Assembly (NCBI GenBank): GCA_016584495.1
Contig: WAID01000006.1
Location: 1,798,001-1,862,000 of the forward strand
Origin: Celoporthe dispersa
Taxonomy: Eukaryota > Ascomycota > Sordariomycetes > Diaporthales > Cryphonectriaceae
Direction of reading: 5' to 3'
Length of the DNA: 64,000 nt
Within the stretch, counting starts at the first letter, position 1, and each line of letters begins with the position of its first letter. Below the pieces are notes generated by a model, which did no database searches, had not been told where the DNA came from, and saw only the letters and a program-made list of their open reading frames with translations. Shown here one piece after another: positions 48,875 to 57,781 of this stretch. Both the position numbers and the translations under genes were made by a program.

Positions 48875-48896
48875 AAAAAAAAAAAAAAAAAAAAAA
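48875..48896 (+). repeat. Poly-A run (22 nt)
   Basis: Uninterrupted A22 on the plus strand. Confidence 0.95.
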
Positions 48897-49574
48897 GCTG
48901 CTTTGCTCTTGTGAGGGCGGCACGCAGGGCTTCGCCACGTCCTACATCCAAATCTGACCCAAGGATGGTGATGATGCGACCCGACCGATACGAGCCCCTA
49001 GCGAATCGATTGATCACCCTCTCATTTCGCCCTTCTCCTCAATGATACCTCCCTTCCAGGCAGAGGTGACTTGAGCACGAGACGGGTCGTTGGCGTGCCA
49101 GGAGAGATCTCAAGAGATGTCATATCTCGCATTGTCAGACTCGGACCGTCTCACGGTCCATCAATTTCCCTCTCGTCCATGACCTTCCCAATCAAGCTCA
49201 TCTCTGCCAGCCGGAAGACACAGAGATCATTCAAGGGTGAAAGGGCTTGACGTCTCTTCCCTCGGCCGACCCGCGGGCGACGAAGGGCGGGTAGATCTCA
49301 GCCCCCACACTCCACAAAGCTCCGCACTTTCCGGTAGGCATCTTGCAAGGACTTCCTCTGAGCCCATGCTGGCTGACGGCTGTCGCTTCACAGGCGAGAA
49401 ACGTTGAGCTGTCTTGTGTCATGCCATCTCGACCAGAATCCTTCTGGCGAGTCAGACGAGTGGGAGGCTCGACATCTCGGCCGCGTACCCACGCCCTCCT
49501 GGCCCGGTGGGTTTCAGGACCTCATATCGTTTATCGAGATCCCTTCAGGAGCATACCAAGGGTGCTGGACCTGC

Positions 49575-49577
<3 letters not shown>

Positions 49578-49607
<30 letters not shown>
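49578..49607. repeat. (TC)n microsatellite
   Basis: Uninterrupted TC dinucleotides. Confidence 0.95.
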
Positions 49608-49609
<2 letters not shown>

Positions 49610-50504
49610 CGGTCGGAGCCATAACTGATCACTGGCGAGCTGGTATCCAAAATGGTCCTCAACGGGGTCCTGTTAGGGCAGCTCATTTCCACCGGCCTTC
49701 TTCCCCTTGTGAGGTCTCCCCAGCAGGGCCGCGCCATGAAGAGTTGATACCTGGCAGACAGACATGCTGCAACAGCATTGAGCGCGTCGGCCAGGAGGAG
49801 AAAGCCTTGAACAGGTGAGCGAGTCACTGTGGACCTCACAAGACGGCGGCCATGAGCCGATACCACGGCCATGTGACTCCTCGACGGTGAACCGAGCACC
49901 CGTACTTTGCCTGCTGTCTAGAGAGGACAGGCAGCGAAGACTGCCATGTCAGCTCGGACAGGGAACAAGTCTCAACCGAGGGCCTCTGTCCGTGCTGGCC
50001 ATCGATGACGAGACAATCTCGATCGTAACGGTGACAAAAGCTCTCCCAGGTTCTGATGAGCCGAGCCTAGGGCGAACGTCCTCGCCCTCGCCGTCGTCTG
50101 AGTGGCTTGTTTGCGGCGCTTTGCTCAAAAAAGACACAAGTAGAATTGGGCACTGGGTTTTGTGGCAGAGAGAGAAGGGGGAGAGAGAGTGAAAGTGTGA
50201 GAGAAAGTGAGAGACAAACAGTGCAACGATGATGTGAAGATGGCAAGAGCAGCTGCTGGACGGAGTTGCCCTGTGTGAATGGATGACTAAGCATAACTAC
50301 GCGATCTCGACCTCATGTCGTGACTTCCCCATTCACACTCTCCTGCCACTCAGAATCAAGTTCAGACCTTCTTGGGCCCTTCCACATCTCGTCATCTCAA
50401 TAATCCTCCTCGGGAGGTGATCGAGTGGACCCAGCCAGTGCTGGAACATCGTCCCGTCCTGGGGGTCCTGTCGTGAAGCCCAAGGAACTGGAGGGACATC
50501 AAGT

Positions 50505-51655
50505 ATGGCGCCTCCGTCGGTAAGATGTCATGGAGACTTCGTGTCATGCCAGCCCAGTCATGCTAAAACCTCGTCCTCAAGACCCCAGCGCAGCCGCCCT
50601 TTCTACTCTCCAGGCGCCAGGCACCGCCGCCGCCGTCGAATACACAAACCCCGACAACGCTCAAAAGCGGCTCTCGCCAGTTCGCCTCGACCCCGCGGTT
50701 CAATGTCTCGGAAACGCCCCGGCAAAAGGCTCACCACCAGCACCAGCAGCAGCCGCCACCACTCTTCTCAACTCCCGCGCCTGCAACGGCCAGGCCCAGA
50801 GCGACCCAGTTCGAGAGTGACGCCATCGACACATCACCTATCTCACCAGGGTTTCTGGAAGACGAAGAAGAGGCAGCGAGCCAGCAGCTACTCGACGGCT
50901 CCATCGAGATCGACTCGCCCTCGGCATCAAGGTCACTATCATGGGAGGATGCTGAGCGGCCACCAAAGCGCCGACGGGTGTCTATTTCACCGGACCCGGA
51001 CTCCAGCCCTGCTGTTGATAGTGGTATCGTCGCAGATGAGACTATGATTGTGGACGACGGGCTTATAGAGGTAAATCACACACCCTCTACAGATGAGGAC
51101 GAGGAGAGCCCATCCGAGCCCCCAACGGATCTGGAACACCCCATGCCAGGCCCGGAGCCAGCTTCGCCGAGCAAGCCTGCAGCCCGTCGCCCGACCACGT
51201 TCCGAGCTGCGCCGCGGTTCAAGGCTACAGACGCAGCTGGAGAAGCCACGGCAGATCGTCCCCCCTTGCCTGATGCATTCTCCCCCCAGCGGCGAGGTGT
51301 AAAGTACGTCCCAGGCGGCCTGGCGGCGGAAGTCCGTGACTGGCTCGTGCAGGTGAAAGGGGTGTCTGAGTATGACAGGCCAGCTGGTGCAAGCGTCCAG
51401 ATGAAGGTTGACGAGGCGAGGAACGGCGGTGACATGTGGATTATCGGGGCCCACGAGGTCGACGAACCACCTGAGCGGGACGGTGGGAATCCTGCCAGGG
51501 TGATACTGGCCGGTGACGGCCGCATCTCTGAGCTGGGCAGAAGAAATGTCGTACGAACCGGCGGCAGGGTGTCCATGTACCAGCCGATGTGGGATATCAA
51601 CCTCAGCGACCTCGGCCAGTTTGCTGTGGCCTGCGACTGGAAGGCCGCGGACTAA
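50505..51655 (+). CDS. Conserved fungal protein of unknown function (362 aa, ordered C-terminal domain)
   Basis: Exon 1 is only 50505-50519 (MAPPS). A 62-nt intron (50520-50581; donor GTAAGA, TGCTAAAAC branch-like site, acceptor CAAG) joins in phase to exon 2, 50582-51655. This start was chosen because exon 2's frame is closed by a stop upstream and has no ATG before the coding-like region. Residues 1-210 are disordered: Pro/Gln-rich, with a His/Gln run, a basic PPKRRR patch (possible nuclear localisation signal) and acidic/Ser stretches. Residues ~230-362 look folded: a PDAFSPQRRG lead-in, GVKYVPGGLAAEVRDWLVQV, then beta-rich segments ending ARVILAGDGRISEL and LGQFAVACDW. The alternating hydrophobic C-terminal part could be an OB-like barrel, but that is only an impression. 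I do not recognise a named family. It is convergent with the O-methyltransferase gene and divergent from the distant GATA gene. Confidence 0.8.
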
Positions 51656-52247
51656 GATAGCAACAGGCTGGCCAGGGCGGTCCCGGCAAGACGAAGTGCG
51701 GAGTCGTGTCGCGGCCGTGGCCGTCTATCTGCGGGCTTGAGATCAAGCGGGGCATGTCGGACGGAGAGAACCCAGAAGCGAGGACCTCTCAACATCTCCA
51801 AGTCCGAACGAACGAATTTGGACAGCTTGAGCCGGGACCTATTCTTAATAGATCTACCCCTTCCAGAGTCATTTCAGAACCAAGAGGCTGGGACGAAGAC
51901 TGGTATTTCAGTTTAACGAGGCGACAGGTCTACCACCACTGAATGGTATGAGATGCGAATTGCTAGAGCGCTGACAGTGCGGTACCTTAAAAATACATGA
52001 CAAGAGTGTGTTTGATTCGTGATAATTTCTTGGTCTGCTAATTAGGACTACAAAGAGAGGGAACTGGTGGTCAAGGCCATGCAGCAATGTGCTCTGGAGA
52101 ATTACCTAGTTGCTCCTTCCTGTACGCTGGATAAAACGATGATAGTGTAAACTTTGGTCCACCGAAACACCTGCTTTTCGTACTGCCCATATTATTCGAA
52201 CCATGCCTTAAAATACTCATATAGTGCACACCCGCTTGCTCCCTCCT
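51656..52247. other. 3' region of the 362-aa gene
   Basis: Sequence after the stop codon at 51653-51655, probably the 3' UTR followed by AT-richer spacer. No gene seen. Confidence 0.5.
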
Positions 52248-52724
52248 ATGGAATGGCTAACTTCACATTTTCAACTTTCCAGCAAGATGATGATGATGAT
52301 GATGATTATGGTATCGACGACGCGTGCCCACCAGCAAGGTCTCGTGCTCCCCTCGCCCGCCCACAGCGGAGAGGACAGCAGCCCCGACCAGGATAGCCCC
52401 AGTGCGACCTCGGCCACATCCTCCTCTTGCGCACCCGCCGCTGCCGCCGCCGCCGTGCAGGAGCCGTTCTCGCCCGGCTCCCTAGCCCTGAGCCTCGACG
52501 CCGTCATAGAGGACGGCAAGAGATCTAACGGCGCGCTGTGCCGCTGCCTCGACATCGGCGTGACTGGTAGGTGGGATCGTGGAGGCTCAGGTATCAGAAT
52601 CGGGCGGCTGCCGCTGGTGGGAGCCGAAACGAGGGTGAAGGAAATGCGCACGGGGGCATCCTCGTGGAGAAGACGAGGATGGCTGCCAGGCCGTACACGG
52701 GCGGTCCTTGCAGGATGTTATTAA
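52248..52724 (+). pseudogene. Coding-like orphan segment (possible exon or gene remnant)
   Basis: From about 52330 to 52567 one plus-strand frame has the strong G/C third-position bias of the true genes here and reads as a plausible protein: Ser/Asp/Ala-rich, then SLALSLDAVIEDGKRSNGAL and CRCLDIGVTG. It ends at a possible donor (GTAGGT at 52568). A TTTCCAG acceptor-like site precedes a (GAT)n run near 52285. The open frame formally spans 52248-52724 (158 aa), but the last third looks non-coding. No family recognised. It could be an unannotated spliced gene, a remnant, or chance. Confidence 0.3.
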
Positions 52725-52968
52725 TATATGGGGGGGTATGCAGCCGAGGCGTCGGGGGTAGGCGGTGGGACGAGCCCGGCTGAGGAAGAAGAAGAAGGTA
52801 GGAAGAGGAAAAAGGCCTGCCGAGGGCGTAGGATAGGAATGAAGACCAGCCTGTGTAGCACTAGAGAGACGGGAGAGAGTAACAAGAGGAGTAGATTGGC
52901 AGCCTATCAACCTCCATCACCTCTATGGCATGAACACAGCTCGCTTCAACACCGCGCCGGCAGCCGCC

Positions 52969-53814
52969 CTAGTCCTTGAGCCTCGCCATTCCCAGCCCAT
53001 CAAAGAGAGGCATGAGGAACGACTCCAGCCTGGGCTCCGCAGCCAGCTTCTCGTTGAACTCATGCAGCGCCCTCACAAAGGTCCTGCTCTGCGCCTCGCC
53101 GTGCTTCTCGACCTCCTTCGCATAATGCGGGTTGGAGCTGCTCGCATCCGCCACGATGCCTCGCCGCAGTACATTGTCCGCCACGATCAGCCCGCCCGCC
53201 TTGAGCAGGCGATCTGGCCGGCCCGGCTGCGACCTGGCCAGGATGATGTCCAGGTACCGCGGGTAGGCGTCCTTGTTGGCGTCGACGAAGATCAGGTCGA
53301 AGGGCTCGTCCGGCGCGAGGGCCTCGAGGGAGGTGACGGCGTCGCCTGTCCTGACCTGCACGTTGTCGACGCCGTTGTCCGCGAAGCCCTTGCGCGCGAG
53401 GGCCGCGTACTCCTCGCTGAGCTCGAGGCCGACGACGGTGCCCTGTTTGCCTACCGCGTGGGCCCAGACCATGCCGGAGAAGCCGATATAGACGCCGATC
53501 TCGAGCACTGTTTGTTTGTTTCGTTCCCGCCTGTCGTGTCAGCCAGACCAACCCAATCTTGGTCTCGACGTGGGGAGGAGGAGGAGACATGTATATTTCT
53601 CACCCTTCTTGGCACCCACGATCCTGGCCAGGAAGATCAACATCTGCGCCTGATATGTCGAGATCAAAAAATTAGGGACCTTGGTCTCCTCACACCCCCA
53701 CTGGTGGTACTTGGCGAGCCACTCCGGCAGCGGCGTCGAGTGCGCAACCGAGTAGTCCGTCACCTTGGCCCCCGTCTCCGGGTTGGGGTACAACTTGGGC
53801 ACGTTCTCCTGCAT
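52969..53814 (-). CDS. SAM-dependent O-methyltransferase, class I (CCoAOMT-like, PF01596 type)
   Basis: Transfers a methyl group from S-adenosylmethionine to a hydroxyl, typically of a catechol-like small molecule; the substrate is not deducible here. Exons 53814-53604 and 53507-52969 encode 249 aa, the usual length for the family. The 96-nt intron has donor GTGAGA, a CTGAC branch and acceptor AACAG, phase 1. Motif I (SAM-binding Gly loop) is VLEIGVYIGFSG near residue 71. The acidic residue after strand 2 is in VVGLELSEEY. The metal-binding set is visible in LIFVDANKDAYPRY (Asp) and GGLIVADNVL (Asp-Asn). The N-terminal block EWLAKYHQWGCEE and NFLISTYQAQML is typical of fungal members. The frame stays open upstream of this ATG to 54072 and includes an Arg/Ser-rich segment ending RRNFSLTPTAK, which could be a mitochondrial presequence in a longer isoform. 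The tail-to-tail neighbour is the 362-aa gene; the Orm gene lies upstream on the same strand. Confidence 0.93.
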
Positions 53815-54580
53815 CTTGGCGGTGGGCGTAAGGCTAAAGTTTCTTCTTTGTCGGTGTTGGAGTAGTATTTGTGGGTGAGAAGATGGGTGGACAGCGAGGG
53901 AAGACTGGCGGGTGCTTGAGCGGGTAATATAGGAGAGGGAGGAGGAGAGGCTCCTGGCCGTCAAGGCGATGACGATGGATGCGCCTCCAGGCCTAGACGA
54001 GCTCGTTGTCGCCGCACACCACCAGTCCGCAGTACTATCTCTCGTAGCAAACGCGGACCTCCGAGGGATCATCGAGAGACTTGAATGCAGAAAAGTGTGG
54101 CTTTCAACGGAAAAGGCTCACCTCGGCCGTTCAGCCAACACACACACACGCGCGCGCCCCCACACAGAGAGAGATCACGCCTTCTGACGACTCATCAAAT
54201 CACTCACCATCACCGAGGCCGGCTATAAGCGCAGGCAAGCAAGGGGGAGGGGATGACGTCGGGTGTGGTGTCTTCCGTCCGACACTTCTCCGATGTGGGA
54301 CCCCCTCCCAGCCCGTCACAGCCGTTCTTGGCTCGGAGGGCAGGGCAGGGGCCAGTCTTGTCTGGATACGTGGTGCGAGGAGCTACGGCCGCAAATACGA
54401 GGACGACACCATCACAGCACAAGACGAGAGCAAGGGTGGCATGTGGACGATGGTCGTCTACGACACGCTGCTAAGCTCGAGGCCAGGTGAGTCGTAGAGC
54501 CGGCAGCGGTGGTGGTCTTGTAGCAGATATCCGTAGGGTATCTGTCGCCTTCCACACTGCTCGGATCCGGTTTTCGAAGA

Positions 54581-54628
<48 letters not shown>

Positions 54629-55160
54629 GCCGTGTATCGTGATTGGTACATGCATAGGGGTGACAGTGAGTCGCTGGACACAGGTAGAAATATTGCATCT
54701 TGTATTCCATGGCTCAGGTTGAACCTGCCAGTCCATGTCAATTTTGTGATCCGACGCCTCGCCCTCCGCATCTATCAGATTGAATCCCGCCATCGCCCCC
54801 CCTCTCCCAAGCAAGAAAACCACTTTTTCGCCAGCTAGGTGCCCCATGTAGCTTGAACCCTCGAGACACGAGCCGTCCAAGTCAGTAACAAGCTGCAATA
54901 TGATGAGGGATATGGATTGGTGATCCAGGCACGAAGAGTGCTCATACGGCGTTGGTGCCTCCGCCTGAGATGGATTCGTGTCGCAAAACGACCCTATCCT
55001 GGAGTAGCCAGGAGATCTTCTTCCTAGTCTCGATCTCGAAGTCGGTATGGGAGACCCATCGTGTCCAGCAGGCTGCCCCTCTTAGTACAACTCCAAGCAA
55101 CTCCAATCTTCAAAGAAACCACAAAGCCAAACGCCCGATCTTGACCACAGGGACCAAATC
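53815..55160. other. Spacer between the Orm 3' end and the O-methyltransferase start
   Basis: Holds the methyltransferase promoter/leader and the Orm 3' UTR. Contains a 40-nt (GA)n run at 54585-54624 and a CA/CG-rich run at ~54138-54157. An in-frame minus-strand extension of the methyltransferase runs to 54072. No separate gene seen. Confidence 0.6.
54585..54624. repeat. (GA)n microsatellite
   Basis: About 20 uninterrupted GA units between the Orm and O-methyltransferase genes. Confidence 0.96.
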
Positions 55161-55944
55161 CTATTCCTCGTCCGGTAAGCCGGAGAAGATGCCAAATCGC
55201 ATTCTGTGACTCTGTTGTATGCGCTGTCAGTCTCGGGCGTCCATCCTCCTGCTCAGCCTCGCCGTTTTGTTTGCATGCAAGATACTCACGAAGGGTAATT
55301 TGGGGATCACAACAGCCAGCACCGCTAGGAAGTTGATGGTAAAGTAGGCCAGGTCATAGTGGGTGTAGTGCGTGCTGAGGAGGAAGAGTACGATTGGTAC
55401 GCTCAGCAGGAACTTCTTGGCCGGGGTGTACTGGGCACCATCGTCGATCTGCTCCCACATGTTCAAGTTGTCGTAGGCCCCTGCGTTGAACTCAAATGGT
55501 ATGCCTCGGACGTAGTGGAACATGAGGTAGGATCCGGCCATGTACGAGATGTTCGTTAGGGTCCAGGAGGTCTCCTGTGACACGCCGGGGATGATATCGT
55601 AGAAGATCTTCAGGCACATGATCAGGATAAAGTGAATCGTCCACGCCCCTAGAGTCATGACGGCAGTTAGCCTCCGTATACCAGGCAAGATATGTCTCGT
55701 GGCAAGTGTGTTCGGCTGCCCAGAGCGGAGGAGACCCGCCACCCCGCGGCTCCCCCCTTCCCAGTCCAAGTTTGCCGGCGGGTTCAAAGGGTTCCTCCTC
55801 ACCTTTCGCGTTCACCCAGTTTGCGTTGCCATTGGGCAGTGCGGCGCGGTCGCTCAGCTGCTCTACAGGCTCCAGAGGCTCGTGGTACACCTGGAGGATC
55901 GAACTAGACCTCCTCCTACGGGCCGAGTTCTGTTCTTCCGCCAT
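55161..55944 (-). CDS. ORM1: Orm1/Orm2 (ORMDL) family regulator of serine palmitoyltransferase
   Basis: ER membrane protein that binds and restrains serine palmitoyltransferase, setting sphingolipid synthesis. Three exons on the minus strand: 55944-55803, 55648-55290, 55211-55161, giving 183 aa, a normal ORMDL length. Introns are 154 nt (GTGAGG donor, CTAAC branch, CTAG acceptor) and 78 nt (GTGAGT donor, CTGAC branch, CAG acceptor), and all joins are in phase. Signature blocks: NANWVNAKGAWTIHFILI, SYMAGSYLMFHYVRGIPFEF, AYDNLNMWEQIDDGAQYTPA, LLSTHYTHYDL and VVIPKLPF. Four hydrophobic segments fit the ORMDL topology. The N terminus RRRRSSSIL matches the basic/Ser region phosphorylated by Ypk-type kinases in yeast Orm proteins, so similar control is likely (inference). 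The short last exon encodes SHRMRFGIFSGLPDEE. Divergent from the Air gene, with 1.8 kb between start codons. Confidence 0.97.
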
Positions 55945-57781
55945 TTTGTACACACTTCCCCGACGCGGATTATTGGTGCCCGCGTCGTAGGAGACGGTAC
56001 GCTGGAGGAGGATTGGGGAAGACAGCTTGCCGGTGTTGTCGGGAACCACTGGAAAGGTCTGTTGGTCGTCCGGCCGGTCGGACGGGCGGGAGGTTCGGAT
56101 GAGGGAGGAAGTGGCGCGGCAGCAGTCGGTCGGGATGCTGAGACCTCGTGTCTGCTTTTCTGGAGATATGCTTGGTGTGGTAGGGATCCGGACTTGTCCC
56201 GTCGAGCTGTTGCCCTGGTGTGGCCGCGAGGGGGTCGTTCGGGTTGGTGAAGGAGATAAAAACGGTATCGATTCAGGAAAGATGGCTAGGAGCAGGCAGT
56301 TCAAGGTCAGCGGACACCCTCTGACATAACCAAGTGAGCTGAATAGATCAGATGTGGGGGAGGATCTGTGTGTGTGTGTGTGTGTATGGATGTGTCTTGG
56401 TCGTTGGGGGGACAAGATCCAGATATGGCTTGGACTATTGGGTGCTCGTCCCAGACCGGATTCAGCCTGTGCTGCACATCGCCGGGTCTCTGAACCACAC
56501 AGGCCCTGGTTCCAACGTGGGCATGATGTGCTGGTCAGGCCAGGGGAGGAGGTCAGACAGGACCCAGCTGGCCATGATTTGCAGAGGAAGGAGAGGGGGG
56601 AGGGGGCCCGCGGTGGCTGTTCTGTTCAAGTCACCGCCACTGTCAGAAGAAGGAAGAAGATCAAAACAACTCACACAGTAGCGATGGACGAAGAAGAGAA
56701 AAGATGATGTTGGCTGTACAGAGTCAAGTCAGACCAGCAACGAACCGGAGGCAAGACAGAGCGGTTGGAGGAACCTCGTGGCCGTCTTTAAAACAGTGAC
56801 GTGGAGATATGATGTCTGGATGTTGAAGAAAGACAAGGGCCCTGTTTGTCCCAAGTGTCTAGACCTCCAAAGCTTGGAGCGGCTCGCCTGTCCCGATGCA
56901 CTGCACCTCCAGCTCCAGCATGCCACCTGCACCTCTGCTGCAACACCGAACCACTGATCCATATCCCTGGGCCCTCTTTGGTCCGGAGAGTCCCCTGGTA
57001 GCTCACCTGCTAGGTCACGCCTCCACCGCTACCTGCCCCGTCCATGTAATCTGTATGCCAGGCACAGGTAGCTTCACGCCCTAGTGCTATCACCACCCCC
57101 AACCATGTCCGAGGTGCACAGACCAGGGCCGTCAAGCCCCAGGCAGGCACAAATGGCCCCAATCCAGGGTCCACCTCGAAGCTGGTCAGGCTGGTAACAA
57201 CTTTTTGTGGCAAGACGCGCTCCTCAAAAGCCCATCAAGAGAACATCTCTGCACTGCACACCTCTTCTCCGAGACAGGACCCCTCCAAGCTGCTTCGCCC
57301 TCCTGGTCTCCATACTTTCTTTTATGATCTCAAGGGCCAGCTGTACGATTTATCACGTGGCATAGTCTCTTGTCCAAGGATACTCTACCTTTTCTAGGCT
57401 GAAATCACCACACCCCGCCAACCCGCTTAGCCGCTCTGGTGAATTTTCCAGAGGTCTCGTCCCACCTCAGGCCACAGTCCTCTCATTTCAAGCCAATATC
57501 ATCAGTGTCTACCACCTGCCACCTACCAGCGTGAACATCTCATCTCATCTCGACCTACCCTAGGCCATGGAATATTGAGGGGCATACCTGCGGCTTGTCG
57601 AAACTCTCTCGTATTGTCCAAGATAGGGGCCCCAATCTAATTACAGACCGGTGGGGCCGAGGCGGGAAAGGCTTCAGAGGGAGGGGGGCACGGAGCCAGC
57701 GGACCCGGTGCGAAGGCCACACAGACAAGGCCACGTTCGAGGAGATCCGGCAGAGACGACGACGACGCCCCGCCTCGGTTG
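55945..57781. promoter_or_regulatory. Divergent intergenic region between Orm (-) and Air (+)
   Basis: 1.84 kb separating two divergent start codons, so it must hold both promoters and leaders. A (TG)n run lies at ~56370-56388. No convincing gene is present on either strand; the long plus-strand frame at 55657-56250 overlaps the Orm exons antisense. No TATA element can be assigned by eye. Confidence 0.6.

Larger units (their letters stand above)
44001..50504. other. Gene-poor region, part 6, ending at the promoter of the 362-aa gene
   Basis: No coding signal. Contains an inverted (CAG)n/(CTG)n pair at 45161-45251, (CA)n at 45814-45842, a T8A12 palindrome at 47825-47844, an A22 run at 48875-48896 and (TC)n at 49578-49607. 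The last few hundred bases should hold the promoter of the plus-strand gene starting at 50505. Confidence 0.6.

Noticed and set aside
52930..53865. 311-codon plus-strand open frame
   Set aside because: It is antisense to the O-methyltransferase exons and intron; the minus strand carries clear SAM-binding and metal-binding motifs and in-phase splice sites.
55657..56250. 197-codon plus-strand open frame
   Set aside because: Antisense to Orm exon 1, its first intron and upstream region; the Orm protein on the minus strand is unmistakable.
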